This document shows, in pieces, positions 30,527-40,732 of a stretch of 64,000 nt of DNA. The notes below the pieces were generated by a model. It was not told the DNA's origin. It made no database searches and saw nothing but the letters and a program-made list of their open reading frames with translations. Both the position numbers and the translations under genes were made by a program. The stretch's first letter is position 1, and each line of letters starts with the position of its first letter. The DNA lies in NCBI RefSeq assembly GCF_003268775.1, contig NZ_QLSU01000005.1, positions 348,084-412,083 on the forward strand. The letters are read 5' to 3'. This stretch comes from Paraburkholderia unamae (GTDB taxonomy: Bacteria; Pseudomonadota; Gammaproteobacteria; Burkholderiales; Burkholderiaceae).

Positions 30527-31996
30527 ATGCAAAACCCGACCGATTCAGGTTTCACGTTCGTGCTCTTCGGCGCCACCGGCGACCTGTCGATGCGCAAGAT
30601 TCTCCCCGCGCTGTATGAAGCACACCGTTCAGGCATGCTCGCGGAGTCGGGCAAGATCGTGGGCGTCGCGCGCCACGAGGAAGATCGCGCGGCCTATATC
30701 CAGTGGGTCGACGAACACGTCAAGCCGCACGTCGCGAAGAACGGCGGTCTCGACGCGAGCGCATGGGCAAGCTTTCTCGAACGCATCGCTTATGTGAAGC
30801 TCGACCTCTCGCGCGCCGAGGACTTCACGCACCTGCGCGACGGCATCGCGTCGCTGCCCGGCATCCGTGTGTTCTATCTGGCCACGGGCCCGTCGCTGTT
30901 CGTGCCGATCTGCCGCGCGCTCGCGGCCGTGGGTCTGAATGAGAACTCGCGCATCGTGCTGGAAAAGCCGCTCGGCTACGACCTCAAGTCGTCCAACGCG
31001 ATCAACGACGCCGTGGGCGAAATCTTCACCGAAGGCCAGATCTACCGGATCGACCACTACCTCGGCAAGGAGCCGGTGCAGAACCTGCTCGCGCTGCGCT
31101 TTGGCAACGCGCTCTTCGAGCCGCTGTGGCGCCGCGAGTGGGTGGAAAGCATCCAGATCACGATTGCCGAAGAACTGGGCGTGGAAGCGCGCGGAGATTT
31201 TTATGACAACACTGGCGCGCTGCGCGACATGGTGCAGAATCACCTGTTGCAGCTCCTCTCGATCGTCGCCATGGAACCGCCGCATTCGATGGACTCGGAT
31301 TCGGTGCGCGATGAAAAGCTTCGTGTGCTGCGCGCGCTCAAGCCGATCAACCCGCTCGACATCAGCAAGGTCGCGGTGCGCGGGCAGTACCATGCGGGCG
31401 TGATCCGCGGGCAGTCGGTGCCGGCCTACGCGACCGAGCACGGCGTGAAGCCCGACAGCCACACCGAGACCTTCGTGGCGCTCAAGGTGGAGATCGAGAA
31501 CTGGCGCTGGGCGGGCGTGCCGTTCTTCCTGCGCACCGGCAAGCGCCTTGCCGACCGCGTGGCGGAGATCGTCGTGAACTTCCGCCCGGTGCCGCATTCG
31601 GCGCTTGGCGCGCCGGCGCTGCGACCGGGCGCGAACCGCCTGGTGATCCGCTTGCAGCCGAACGAGAACATCCGCCTTTACTGCCTCGCGAAGCAGCCTG
31701 GCGAAGGCATGAATCTCGCGAGCGTGCATCTGGACCTCGCGTTCGACCAGTTCTTCCGCGAAGGGCAGATGGAGGCGTATCAGCGTCTCTTGCTCGACGT
31801 GATCAACGGGCGCCTCGCGCTGTTCGTGCGCCGCGACGAGCAGGAAGCGGCATGGAAATGGGTCGAGCCGATCCTGAACGAATGGGCCGCCTCGCCGCGC
31901 GCGCCCAAGCCGTACGCGGCGGGCACGTGGGGACCGGCGGCGTCGAGCGCGATGCTCGCGCAGCACGGCACCTGCTGGCTCGAAGAAGAGAATTGA
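30527..31996 (+). CDS. zwf: glucose-6-phosphate 1-dehydrogenase
   Basis: Zwf oxidises glucose-6-phosphate to 6-phosphogluconolactone, making NADPH and feeding the Entner-Doudoroff and pentose phosphate routes. It has 489 residues. The nucleotide-binding motif is FGATGDLSMRKILPAL (about 14-29), and the active-site signature RIDHYLGKEPVQNLLALRF is near residue 175. Downstream motifs GALRDMVQNHLLQLL and FFLRTGKRL are intact. GGAG lies five bases before the ATG. It is the first gene of zwf-pgl-glk/hexR. Confidence 0.97.
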   Translation: MQNPTDSGFTFVLFGATGDLSMRKILPALYEAHRSGMLAESGKIVGVARHEEDRAAYIQWVDEHVKPHVAKNGGLDASAWASFLERIAYVKLDLSRAEDFTHLRDGIASLPGIRVFYLATGPSLFVPICRALAAVGLNENSRIVLEKPLGYDLKSSNAINDAVGEIFTEGQIYRIDHYLGKEPVQNLLALRFGNALFEPLWRREWVESIQITIAEELGVEARGDFYDNTGALRDMVQNHLLQLLSIVAMEPPHSMDSDSVRDEKLRVLRALKPINPLDISKVAVRGQYHAGVIRGQSVPAYATEHGVKPDSHTETFVALKVEIENWRWAGVPFFLRTGKRLADRVAEIVVNFRPVPHSALGAPALRPGANRLVIRLQPNENIRLYCLAKQPGEGMNLASVHLDLAFDQFFREGQMEAYQRLLLDVINGRLALFVRRDEQEAAWKWVEPILNEWAASPRAPKPYAAGTWGPAASSAMLAQHGTCWLEEEN

Positions 31997-32089
31997 TGTG
32001 ATTGCAAGGCGGCGCGCAGCGCTTGCGCGACGCCGGAACGGACCGATGAACTACACCGCAGACCTACAAGAAAGCAGCATGGAGGAGAA

Positions 32090-32791
32090 GTGATCGAGCT
32101 TCACGTATTCGACGACCCGCGCGTCCAATCCGACGCGCTGGCGCGAGCCGTGGGCGACGCGTTACATGCGTCGCTCGCCGCTCAGCAAGCCGCGCCCGGT
32201 GCTGCGGCGCGCCGTGCAACGCTCGCCGTCTCCGGCGGCACGAGCCCGCGCCCCTTCCTCGAAAACCTGTCGACGCACCGCTTCGACTGGGCGCACATCG
32301 ACGTCACGCTGGTCGACGACCGCTGGGTGCCGGGCACCGATGCCGCGAGCAACGCGCGCCTCGCACGCGAAACGCTGCTCACGCACGAAGCGGCCAACGC
32401 GCGCTTCCTGCCGCTCGTGGATGTCGCGCAGGATCTCGACGCGCACGTGGCCGCGCTCAACGCCGACCCGGCGCGCAGGCTGCCGAACGTCGCCGTGCTC
32501 GGCATGGGCGAGGACGGCCACACGGCCTCGATCTTCGCCGACGCGCCCGAATGGCACGAGGCCATCACGACAGCGCGCCCGTTCGTGGCCGTGCATCCGC
32601 AGGCGGCGCCCCACGCGCGCGTTTCGTGGTCGATGCAGGCGCTGCGCCAGGTCGATCGCCTGTTCCTGCTGATCGCCGGGCAAAGCAAGCTCGAAGTGCT
32701 GCAACAGGCCGCCGCGGCCGAACAAAACAACGCCATCTCGAAGCTGGCGAACGACAAGGGAGTGAGACTCGATGTCTACTGGTGCGCCTAA
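32090..32791 (+). CDS. pgl: 6-phosphogluconolactonase
   Basis: Pgl hydrolyses 6-phosphogluconolactone to 6-phosphogluconate. It has 233 residues starting at a GTG (IELHVFDDP follows) behind GGAGGAG. Family motifs are [16 protein letters not shown], the substrate loop [22 protein letters not shown], and [14 protein letters not shown] with the catalytic His. It lies 93 bases after zwf and its last 20 bases overlap the glucokinase-HexR start, so the two are translationally coupled. Confidence 0.95.
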   Translation: MIELHVFDDPRVQSDALARAVGDALHASLAAQQAAPGAAARRATLAVSGGTSPRPFLENLSTHRFDWAHIDVTLVDDRWVPGTDAASNARLARETLLTHEAANARFLPLVDVAQDLDAHVAALNADPARRLPNVAVLGMGEDGHTASIFADAPEWHEAITTARPFVAVHPQAAPHARVSWSMQALRQVDRLFLLIAGQSKLEVLQQAAAAEQNNAISKLANDKGVRLDVYWCA

Positions 32792-34688
32792 TAAAAACGC
32801 CCCTGGGGCGGGCCAGCACGCCGACGGACCGAGGCTGCTCGCCGACATCGGCGGAACCAACGCGCGCTTCGCGCTGGAAACCTCGCCTGGCGACATCGGC
32901 CAGGTGCGCGTGTATCCGTGCGCGCAGTATCCGGGCGTGGCAGAGGTGATCCAGCAATACCTGAAGGACACGAAGATCGGCCGCGTGAATCATGCGGCGA
33001 TCGCCATTGCGAATCCGGTCGACGGCGACCAGGTGCGCATGACCAATCACGACTGGACCTTCTCGATCGAGGCCACGCGCCGCGCGCTCGGCTTCGACAC
33101 GCTGCTGGTCGTGAACGACTTCACCGCGCTCGCCATGGCGCTGCCCGGCCTGACCGATGCGCAGCGCGTGCAGGTGGGCGGCGGCCAGCGCCGCCAGAAC
33201 AGCGTGATCGGCCTGCTCGGGCCGGGCACGGGTCTCGGCGTCTCGGGCCTCATTCCCGCCGACGACCGCTGGATCGCGCTCGGCAGCGAAGGCGGCCACG
33301 CCAGCTTCTCGCCGCAGGACGAACGCGAAGACCTCGTCTTGCAGTTCGCGCGCAAGAAGTGGCCGCATGTGTCGTTCGAGCGCGTGTGCGCCGGGCCCGG
33401 CCTCGAAGTCATCTATCGCGCGCTCGCGGCGCGCGACAAGAAGAAGCTGCCCGCGACGCTCGACACGGCGGAAGTCGTCAAGCGCGCGCATGAGGGCGAG
33501 CCGCTCGCGATCGAAACCGTCGAATGCTTCTGCGGCATTCTCGGCAGCTTCGCGGGCAACATCGCGATGACGCTCGGCTCGCTCGGCGGCATCTATATCG
33601 GTGGCGGCGTCGTGCCGCGTCTGGGCGAACTGTTCACGCGCTCGTCGTTTCGCCAGCGCTTCGAGGCGAAGGGCCGCTTCGACACCTATCTCGCCAACGT
33701 GCCGACCTATGTCATCACGGCCGAGTATCCGGCGTTCCTCGGCGTCTCCGCGATTCTCCAGGAGCAGTTGTCGAATCGCGCGGGCGGTGGATCGTCGGCC
33801 GTGTTCGAGCGCATCCGCCAGATGCGCGACGCGCTCACGCCCGCCGAGCGCCGCGTGGCCGACCTCGCGCTCAACCATCCACGCTCGATCATCAACGACC
33901 CGATCGTCGACATCGCGCGCAAGGCCGACGTGAGCCAGCCCACGGTCATCCGCTTCTGCCGCTCGCTCGGCTGCCAGGGTCTCTCGGACTTCAAGCTCAA
34001 GCTCGCCACGGGCTTGACGGGCACGATTCCGGTGAGCCACAGCCAGGTGCATCTGGGCGACACGGCCACCGACTTCGGCGCGAAGGTGCTCGACAACACC
34101 GTGTCGGCCATCCTGCAACTGCGCGAGCACCTGAACTTCGAGCATGTGGAGAATGCGATCACGCTGCTCAACGGCGCGCGCCGCATCGAGTTCTATGGCC
34201 TCGGCAACTCGCACATCGTCGCGCAGGACGCGCACTACAAGTTCTTTCGCTTCGGCATCCCGACGATCGCCTACGGCGACCTGTACATGCAGGCCGCCTC
34301 CGCCGCGCTGCTCGGCAAGGGCGACGTGATCGTGGCCGTGTCGAAATCGGGCCGCGCGCCGGAACTGCTGCGCGTGCTCGACGTCGCCATGCAGGCGGGC
34401 GCGAAGGTGATCGCGATTACGTCGAGCAACACGCCGCTCGCCAAGCGCGCGACCGTGGCGCTCGAAACCGATCACATCGAGATGCGCGAGTCGCAGCTTT
34501 CGATGATCTCGCGCATCCTGCACCTGCTGATGATCGACATCCTCGCGGTGGGCGTCGCGATTCGCCGCGCTTCGCCCGACGCCGATCTGGGCAACGCCGT
34601 CGCCAAGGCGCGCGAGCATGCCGACGACGACGCATCGGCCGTGCTCGACTGGCTGAGCCACGGGGCGTCATCCACGGCGCGCGACTGA
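32772..34688 (+). CDS. bifunctional glucokinase / HexR (RpiR-family) regulator
   Basis: A 638-residue fusion. Residues about 20-335 are glucokinase, which phosphorylates glucose with ATP: phosphate motif [15 protein letters not shown], catalytic [17 protein letters not shown] loop [10 protein letters not shown], and [13 protein letters not shown]. From about residue 340 an RpiR winged-HTH begins ([17 protein letters not shown], then [20 protein letters not shown]). It is followed by a SIS sugar-phosphate-binding domain at about 470-600 ([32 protein letters not shown]). The C-terminal half is HexR-like: known HexR proteins are released from DNA by 2-keto-3-deoxy-6-phosphogluconate. It should autoregulate the operon through the palindrome before zwf. 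Fusions like this are known in Burkholderiales. Confidence 0.94.
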   Translation: MSTGAPNKNAPGAGQHADGPRLLADIGGTNARFALETSPGDIGQVRVYPCAQYPGVAEVIQQYLKDTKIGRVNHAAIAIANPVDGDQVRMTNHDWTFSIEATRRALGFDTLLVVNDFTALAMALPGLTDAQRVQVGGGQRRQNSVIGLLGPGTGLGVSGLIPADDRWIALGSEGGHASFSPQDEREDLVLQFARKKWPHVSFERVCAGPGLEVIYRALAARDKKKLPATLDTAEVVKRAHEGEPLAIETVECFCGILGSFAGNIAMTLGSLGGIYIGGGVVPRLGELFTRSSFRQRFEAKGRFDTYLANVPTYVITAEYPAFLGVSAILQEQLSNRAGGGSSAVFERIRQMRDALTPAERRVADLALNHPRSIINDPIVDIARKADVSQPTVIRFCRSLGCQGLSDFKLKLATGLTGTIPVSHSQVHLGDTATDFGAKVLDNTVSAILQLREHLNFEHVENAITLLNGARRIEFYGLGNSHIVAQDAHYKFFRFGIPTIAYGDLYMQAASAALLGKGDVIVAVSKSGRAPELLRVLDVAMQAGAKVIAITSSNTPLAKRATVALETDHIEMRESQLSMISRILHLLMIDILAVGVAIRRASPDADLGNAVAKAREHADDDASAVLDWLSHGASSTARD

Positions 34689-34740
34689 AGGCGAAAGCCG
34701 GCTCATTCGGCGTGGTGAGCGACGAACAATGAGCGACAAA

Positions 34741-34770
34741 AAAAATGGGATGCCTCGGCATCCCATTTTT
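34741..34770. terminator. bidirectional terminator after glk/hexR
   Basis: A 14-bp stem AAAAATGGGATGCC/GGCATCCCATTTTT around a TC centre, with T runs on both strands, lies between convergent genes. Confidence 0.93.
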
Positions 34771-34789
34771 CTTTAGCGACTGGTTCGGC

Positions 34790-36022
34790 TCACGGCGTTG
34801 CGGCTTGCGTGGCGCCCGGCGCAGGCGTGCCGTGCCACTTCACCACGAGCGCACGCCCAACCCACGTGAGCGCGCCGCACACGCCAATCGTCACGCCCAT
34901 GCCGAACGGCGAGACGCCGGGGAACCATCCCACCACAGCGCTCGCAAACGCGCCGAGGCCAAGCTGCGTCGCGCCGAACACGGCCGCCGCCGCACCCGCG
35001 TTCTTCGGATAGCGGTACATAAGATCGGTCGCGCAGTTCGCGCCGAGCAGCCCCACCACGCTCACCACGAAGAAAAGACCCGTCACGATCGACCACAGAC
35101 CGCCCCACCCCGTCACGCACATGAGCGCGACGAAGAACGACGCGACGACGCTGACGGCCGACGCAAACGAAATCATGCGCAAGGTGCCCTGGCGCCCGAT
35201 GAAACGCGTGTTGAGGAAATTGCCGAGCATGATGCCGAACACGTTCACGCCGAAGAAAAGCCCGTAGTGCTGCGGCGAAACGTGGAAATACTCGATATAG
35301 ACGAAGGGCGTGGCCGAGATATAGGTGAACATCGCGGCAAACGCCATGCCGCCGCAGAGCATGTGCCCCCAGACGAGCGGGTCGCGCAGCAGGCGGCCAT
35401 ACGCCGCGAACGAGCGCAGCACGGCCGCGCTTTCGCGCTTTTCGGCCGGCCAGGTCTCGGGCACGCGCAGATAAGCGGCCACGGCGCACGCGAGGCCGAA
35501 CAACGTGAGCGCGACGAACACCACGCGCCAGCCGCCGATCAGCAGCAACTGGCCGCCGATGAGCGGCGCGAGCAGTGGCCCGATCGACGTGACGATGGCG
35601 ACCATCGACAACACTTTGGCGGCGTCGGACGGCTCGTGCGCGTCGCGCGCGATGGCCCGCGCGAGCACCGAGGCCGCGCCCGCGCCGAGCGCCTGGAGAA
35701 ACCGCACGATCACGAGTTCGCCCACCGAGAACGAGAACCAGCAGGCGATGCTCGCCACCGTGAAGAGCGCGATGCCGCCGAGCAGCACGGGGCGACGCCC
35801 GTAAGCGTCGGAAACGGGCCCGTAGAGCAGCATGCCGATCGAGAAGCCGGCCATGAAGCTCGTGAGCGTCGAGGCGGCCGCGGCGGCGCTCACGCCGAAC
35901 GACTGCGCGATGGCCGGCAGGCTCGGCAGGTACATGTCGGTGGCGAGCGGGCCGCAGGCGGCCAGTGCGCCGAGCAACAGGATCAGCCGGCCATCGGGCC
36001 GGCGGCGCGGAGAATGGGACAT
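34790..36022 (-). CDS. MFS multidrug efflux transporter (Bcr/CflA family)
   Basis: The 410-residue inner-membrane antiporter has about twelve hydrophobic segments. The start MSHSPRRRPDGRLILLLG is chosen because the first membrane segment follows directly; the upstream 52 codons are Arg/Pro-rich shadow. Bcr/CflA hallmarks are GPLATDMYLPSLPAIAQSFGV in the first segment and loop motif GPVSDAYGRRPVLLGG between segments 2 and 3. Motif C-like SIGPLLAPLIGGQLL follows in segment 5. Likely substrates are drugs or amino-acid derivatives; sequence cannot tell. It is a single gene with a shared terminator downstream. Confidence 0.91.
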   Translation of the reverse strand: MSHSPRRRPDGRLILLLGALAACGPLATDMYLPSLPAIAQSFGVSAAAAASTLTSFMAGFSIGMLLYGPVSDAYGRRPVLLGGIALFTVASIACWFSFSVGELVIVRFLQALGAGAASVLARAIARDAHEPSDAAKVLSMVAIVTSIGPLLAPLIGGQLLLIGGWRVVFVALTLFGLACAVAAYLRVPETWPAEKRESAAVLRSFAAYGRLLRDPLVWGHMLCGGMAFAAMFTYISATPFVYIEYFHVSPQHYGLFFGVNVFGIMLGNFLNTRFIGRQGTLRMISFASAVSVVASFFVALMCVTGWGGLWSIVTGLFFVVSVVGLLGANCATDLMYRYPKNAGAAAAVFGATQLGLGAFASAVVGWFPGVSPFGMGVTIGVCGALTWVGRALVVKWHGTPAPGATQAATP

Positions 36023-36315
36023 GGATGTGGATGGCGGCGGAACGCGCGCGGTTGGCGCGATCTCAATGTCATGGACCGCTTTCCTGCGCCGGTGCTCTGG
36101 GCCACCTCTGCGCCCTGGCCGCGAACTGGCGACGAACTGGCAGCATCGGGCAGGCGAAAAGAGGCAAGAAGGCGGCAAGAAAGCGGCGAAAAAAGCGCTA
36201 ACGCTGCCGCCGCATTGTACCTGAGGCCCATCGGCCGCCTTGCGCCGCCCCGCATGCGGCTTTTCCTGCGCTTTGCGCTAAGCTGCCCGCTTTCGTCCAC
36301 CCGCACCCCGCCGAC

Positions 36316-36912
36316 ATGACCGCCTTCCTGCTGATCTGGAGCCCCAAGAAGTGGCCCTGGCCCGAGTTGCCTGAGTTCGCACGGCGCGTGCGCGCGGGGG
36401 AAGCCGTCGCGGATACGTGGGGCTGCGGCTTCGCGCGCGGCATCCTGCCGGGCGATCGCGTGTTCCTGCACCGGGTGGCCGCCGAGCCGCGCGGCCTGTT
36501 CGGCTCGGGCTATGTCACGCGCGCGCCCTATGAGGTGCCCGACGCCGCGTACAAGCGCGGCTACCGGCTGTGCATCGACTTCGTCTATGACTGGCTTGCC
36601 GACGCGGGCGAGCAAGTCGTGATCGCGCGCGACGACTTGCGGGTTCATCCGTTTTCGGTGCAAACCTGGGACGCGCAGAGTTCGGGCACCGTCATCAAGC
36701 CCATTGCGGAAGGCGCGCTCGAAAAGCGCTGGGCGGAATTGACCGGCCGGCGGCCGATGCCCGCGCCGGCGCTCGCGGCCATGCAGGCGCTGCACGAAGC
36801 GCAACTGGCGGCGCCACCACCGGCGGCGGACGATCCGGCTACGGGGGCCGCGCGCGACACGAAGCCGCATCCCGCGCCGGGAACCACGAGGCGTCGCTCA
36901 CCGGCGCGTTGA
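36316..36912 (+). CDS. hypothetical protein with a PUA/EVE-like N-terminal domain
   Basis: The 198-residue cytosolic protein opens FLLIWSPKKWPWPELPEFAR, then RGILPGDRVFLHRVAAEPRGLFGSG, CIDFVYDWL, and WDAQSSGTVI. This pattern resembles the PUA-like/EVE-type domain found at the N-terminus of some HNH endonucleases that read modified bases. Here there is no nuclease domain: the C-terminal 50 residues are a low-complexity Pro/Ala/Arg tail. A modified-nucleotide-binding role is inference. It is divergent from the efflux gene and upstream of hemL with a gap of 219 bases. Confidence 0.7.
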   Translation: MTAFLLIWSPKKWPWPELPEFARRVRAGEAVADTWGCGFARGILPGDRVFLHRVAAEPRGLFGSGYVTRAPYEVPDAAYKRGYRLCIDFVYDWLADAGEQVVIARDDLRVHPFSVQTWDAQSSGTVIKPIAEGALEKRWAELTGRRPMPAPALAAMQALHEAQLAAPPPAADDPATGAARDTKPHPAPGTTRRRSPAR

Positions 36913-37131
36913 CGCCCTGCCGCGTGACGCGGGCTCGACGCGCCTCGGCGCGTTTCAGCCCGGCTGGGCCGGTCCTGGCCCCCCGGCCCGATCCGCGCGA
37001 CTCCGGTACAATTTCGAGAGAATAGCCCCATCGCCCGCGCCCTTGCGGCGCCGCATGGGTCCGCCCGCCGGCCACGTCCGTCAAGCGCCGCGCCCGGCAC
37101 CCGCCACACCACTTTCGCAGGTCCAGCACTC

Positions 37132-38436
37132 ATGTCCAACACCCAGTCCAGCACGCAGAACCGCAACGAAGCCCTCTTCGAGCGCGCCCAGCGCACCATT
37201 CCGGGCGGCGTGAATTCGCCCGTGCGCGCGTTCCGCTCGGTCGGCGGCACGCCGCGTTTCATCGAGCGCGCGCAAGGGCCGTACTTCTGGGACGCCGAAG
37301 GCAAGCGCTACATCGACTACATCGGCTCGTGGGGCCCGATGATCGTCGGCCACGTGCATCCGGACGTGCTCGAAGCCGTGCAGCGCGTGCTCGCCAATGG
37401 CTTCTCGTTTGGCGCGCCGACCGAGGCCGAGATCGAGATCGCCGAGGAAATCTGCAAGATCGTGCCGTCGATGGAGCAGGTGCGCATGGTGTCGAGCGGC
37501 ACCGAAGCGACCATGAGCGCGCTGCGTCTCGCGCGCGGCTACACGAAGCGCGACCGCATCGTGAAGTTCGAAGGCTGCTACCACGGCCACGCCGACAGCC
37601 TGCTCGTGAAGGCCGGCTCGGGCCTGCTCACGTTCGGCAACCCGACTTCGGCGGGCGTGCCGGTGGACATCGCCAAGCACACCACGGTGCTCGAATACAA
37701 CAACGTCGCGGCGCTCGAAGAAGCGTTCAAGGCGTTCGGCGACGAGATCGCCGCCGTGATCGTCGAGCCGGTCGCGGGCAACATGAATCTCGTGAAGGCC
37801 ACGCCCGAGTTCATCGGCGCATTGCGCAGCCTCACCGCGAAGCACGGCAGCGTGCTGATTTTCGACGAAGTGATGTGCGGCTTCCGCGTGGGCCTGCGCG
37901 GCGCGCAGGCGCTCTACGGCGTCGAGGCCGACCTCGTGTGTCTGGGCAAAGTGATCGGCGGCGGCATGCCGGCGGCGGCGTTCGGCGGCCGTCGCGACAT
38001 CATGGATCACCTCGCGCCCAACGGCACCGTCTACCAGGCGGGCACGCTCTCGGGCAACCCGATCGCGGTGGCGGCGGGCCTCAAGACGCTGCAACTGATC
38101 CAGGCGCCCGGCTTCTACGAGCAGCTCACGGCCAAAACCGCGCGTCTCGCCCAGGGTCTCTCGGAAGCCGCGCGCGAAGCCAAGGTGCCGTTCGTCGCCG
38201 ATTCGGTGGGCGGCATGTTCGGCCTCTATTTCGCCGACAAGGTGCCGGGCAGCTTCGCCGAAGTCACGAAGAGCGACATCGCGCACTTCAACCGCTTCTT
38301 CCATCAGATGCTGGACGCGGGCGTGTATTTCGCGCCCTCGGCTTACGAGGCCGGCTTCGTGTCGAGCACGCACGACGACGCGATCATCGACGAGACGATC
38401 GCCGCGGCACGCCGCGCCTTCGCCGCCGGTCAATAA
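37132..38436 (+). CDS. hemL: glutamate-1-semialdehyde 2,1-aminomutase
   Basis: HemL is a PLP enzyme that moves the amino group of glutamate-1-semialdehyde to give 5-aminolevulinate for heme synthesis. It has 434 residues. Signature motifs are [71 protein letters not shown], and the Schiff-base lysine near residue 273 in [17 protein letters not shown]. It sits 72 bases before ribD on the same strand. Confidence 0.97.
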   Translation: MSNTQSSTQNRNEALFERAQRTIPGGVNSPVRAFRSVGGTPRFIERAQGPYFWDAEGKRYIDYIGSWGPMIVGHVHPDVLEAVQRVLANGFSFGAPTEAEIEIAEEICKIVPSMEQVRMVSSGTEATMSALRLARGYTKRDRIVKFEGCYHGHADSLLVKAGSGLLTFGNPTSAGVPVDIAKHTTVLEYNNVAALEEAFKAFGDEIAAVIVEPVAGNMNLVKATPEFIGALRSLTAKHGSVLIFDEVMCGFRVGLRGAQALYGVEADLVCLGKVIGGGMPAAAFGGRRDIMDHLAPNGTVYQAGTLSGNPIAVAAGLKTLQLIQAPGFYEQLTAKTARLAQGLSEAAREAKVPFVADSVGGMFGLYFADKVPGSFAEVTKSDIAHFNRFFHQMLDAGVYFAPSAYEAGFVSSTHDDAIIDETIAAARRAFAAGQ

Positions 38437-38508
38437 ACACCCGCGCACGCGAGGCGCGCCCCGCCTCGCCCGCACCACCCCGAACGCCGCCGAAGAGAAA
38501 GCTCAACG

Positions 38509-39627
38509 ATGTTTTCGCAATCCGATTTCGTTCACATGGAGCGTGCGCTCGCCCTCGCGCAGCGCGGCCTTTACACCACGGACCCGAACCCGCGCGTGGG
38601 CTGCGTGCTGGTGAAGGACGGCGTGGTGATCGGCGAAGGCTTCACGCAGCCGGCCGGCCAGGATCACGCCGAAATCCAGGCGATGAAGGACGCCCGCGCG
38701 CGCGGCCACGATCTGCGCGGCGCGACCGCCTATGTGACGCTCGAGCCGTGCAGCCACTTCGGCCGCACGCCGCCTTGCGCGAACGCACTGATCGACGCGA
38801 AAGTCGCGCGCGTGATCGCGGCCATGGAAGATCCGAATCCGCTCGTCTCGGGGCGCGGGCTGTCGATCCTGCGCGACGCGGGCATCGACGTGCGCTGCGG
38901 GCTGCTCGCCCATGAGGCGCGCGAGCTCAATATCGGCTTCGTTTCGCGCATGACCCGCAAGCGCCCGTGGGTGCGCATGAAAGTGGCGGCGTCGCTCGAC
39001 GGCCGCACGGGCCTGCCCTCGGGCGAAAGCCAGTGGATCACGGGGGAAGCCGCGCGCGCTGACGGCCATGCCTGGCGCGCGCGCGCCTCGGCCATCCTCA
39101 CGGGCATCGGCACGGTGAAGGAGGACGACCCGCGCATGACCGTGCGCGCGGTGGACACGCCGCGCCAGCCGAGGCGCGTGCTGATCGACAGCCGCCTCGA
39201 CGCCTCGCCGCTCGCGCAGATCTTCGTGGGCGCGCCCACGCTGGTATTCTGCGCGGCGCTCGACGCCGCCAACGAAGAACGCGCCGAAGCGCTGCGCGCG
39301 CGCGGCGCGGAGATCGTCGCGCTCGGCAACGAGCACGGCAAGGTCGACCTGCCCGCCATGCTCGGCGAACTGGCCGCGCGCGGCGTGAACGAGCTGCACG
39401 TGGAAGCCGGCTACAAGCTCAACGGGTCGCTGCTGCGCGAAGGCTGCGTCGATGAGCTGCTCGTGTACGTGGCGCCTTCGCTGCTCGGCACGAACGCGCT
39501 CGGCATGATCGACATCGCCGCGCCCACGACGCTCGAAGGGCGCACGCGCCTCGCTTTTCATTCCGTCGATCGTCTCGGCAACGACCTGCGCATCCTCGCG
39601 CGCGTTGTCACGACGCAAGACGCCTGA
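38509..39627 (+). CDS. ribD: bifunctional riboflavin deaminase/reductase
   Basis: RibD catalyses the second and third steps after GTP cyclohydrolase in riboflavin synthesis: deamination of the pyrimidine, then NADPH reduction of the ribosyl side chain. It has 372 residues. The N-terminal deaminase has zinc motif His53-Ala-Glu55 (DHAEIQAMKDAR) and VTLEPCSHFGRTPPC. The C-terminal reductase starts near residue 150 (RPWVRMKVAASLDGRTGLP). It begins a rib series: ribD, ribE, then (after an ABC exporter and a toxin-antitoxin pair) ribBX, ribH. Confidence 0.96.
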   Translation: MFSQSDFVHMERALALAQRGLYTTDPNPRVGCVLVKDGVVIGEGFTQPAGQDHAEIQAMKDARARGHDLRGATAYVTLEPCSHFGRTPPCANALIDAKVARVIAAMEDPNPLVSGRGLSILRDAGIDVRCGLLAHEARELNIGFVSRMTRKRPWVRMKVAASLDGRTGLPSGESQWITGEAARADGHAWRARASAILTGIGTVKEDDPRMTVRAVDTPRQPRRVLIDSRLDASPLAQIFVGAPTLVFCAALDAANEERAEALRARGAEIVALGNEHGKVDLPAMLGELAARGVNELHVEAGYKLNGSLLREGCVDELLVYVAPSLLGTNALGMIDIAAPTTLEGRTRLAFHSVDRLGNDLRILARVVTTQDA

Positions 39628-39663
39628 CACTCACGGATGCACCTGAACACAAGGAACAGCACG

Positions 39664-40302
39664 ATGTTTACCGGAATCGTCGCGGCAGTGGGCCGCATCG
39701 AATCGATCAAGCCGCTCGGCACGCAAGCCGACGCCGGCGTGCGCCTCACCGTCAACGCGGGCGGTCTCGGCCTCGACGACGTGCAGCTCGGCGACAGCAT
39801 CGCGATCCAGGGCGCGTGCATGACCGTCATCGAGAAGTCGGCGACGAGCTTCGACGTCGACGTTTCGCGCGAAAGCCTGAACCGCACCGTGGGCCTTGCG
39901 GCAACGGGCGAGGTGAACCTCGAAAAGGCGCTGCGCGCGCACGACCGCCTCGGCGGCCACATCGTTTCGGGCCACGTGGACGGCCTCGGCACGGTCACGC
40001 GCTTCGCGCCCGTGGGCGAGTCGCACGAGCTGCGCATTCTCGCGCCCGTCGAGATCGGCCGCTATCTTGCCTACAAGGGCTCGGTGACGGTGAACGGCGT
40101 GAGCCTGACCGTCAATTCGGTGGATGACCGCACCGACGGCTGCGAATTCTCGATCAACCTGATTCCGCACACGGTGGAAGTCACCACGCTCAAGCATCTT
40201 CAGGCGGGCACGAAGGTGAATCTGGAGATCGATCTGATCGCGCGCTACGTGGAGCGCATGCTCTCCGCCGAGAAAGCAGCCAATCAGGCCGCGCAAGACT
40301 AA
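39664..40302 (+). CDS. ribE: riboflavin synthase, alpha chain
   Basis: Riboflavin synthase dismutates two 6,7-dimethyl-8-ribityllumazine molecules to riboflavin. It has 212 residues; the start is MFTGIVAAVGRIESI, the invariant family N-terminus, with AAGGA upstream, not the earlier in-frame ATG. Two lumazine-binding repeats are visible (about 1-95 and 96-190), with DVDVSRESLNRTVG in the first and VNGVSLTVNSV in the second. It follows ribD by 36 bases and is probably cotranscribed. Confidence 0.96.
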   Translation: MFTGIVAAVGRIESIKPLGTQADAGVRLTVNAGGLGLDDVQLGDSIAIQGACMTVIEKSATSFDVDVSRESLNRTVGLAATGEVNLEKALRAHDRLGGHIVSGHVDGLGTVTRFAPVGESHELRILAPVEIGRYLAYKGSVTVNGVSLTVNSVDDRTDGCEFSINLIPHTVEVTTLKHLQAGTKVNLEIDLIARYVERMLSAEKAANQAAQD

Positions 40303-40732
40303 AAGCCGCTGAGCCAGCGCAAGGCAAGCCCCGTGCGTGCGCAAGCACGCGCGCCGGGGCGCTGCTAGAATCTAGCCTTTCCCCACGCGAACGCCACACG
40401 GCGCGCCGCGTTCCCCTCACCCGCATCGCACAAGGAGGCACAGTTGGCAACAATTGACATGAGCGCCGCCATGCCGATGGTCCGGGTGATGTTGCATGTT
40501 GCGTGTCACTACGCAACCCTCCCGCTTCCGGCACAGCCATAGCGCGTCCCGCGCGGCTTGTTTTCCAGCGCCGCGCCGTCGCCGTTCTGTAGTTCCCGCG
40601 TTTGTTCCCGCGTTTTTCGAGGTCGAGCCGTCCGGCAATGGTTGCCCGGGCGCGCGAATTCCGTTTTCGGCCTCAACATTTAACGCTTCATTCAGGAGAG
40701 TCTTCGGGCGTCGCGCCCGGAGCACGCTGTCC
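40303..40732. other. intergenic region between ribE and the ABC exporter
   Basis: About 430 bases. It holds a hairpin with arms GCCCCG/CGGGGC at about 40328-40361 that lacks a T run, a candidate -10 (TAGAAT near 40,366), and a short open frame at 40444-40542 behind AAGGAGG. No FMN riboswitch is visible. Confidence 0.5.
40444..40542 (+). CDS. possible 32-codon small ORF with a strong ribosome site
   Basis: A TTG start with AAGGAGG six bases upstream opens a frame of 32 residues (ATIDMSAAMPMVRVML then HVACHYATLPLPAQP). It has no recognisable family and a short hydrophobic middle. It could be a leader peptide for the ABC exporter 190 bases downstream, or chance. The ribosome site is the only strong argument. 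Confidence 0.3.
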   Translation: MATIDMSAAMPMVRVMLHVACHYATLPLPAQP

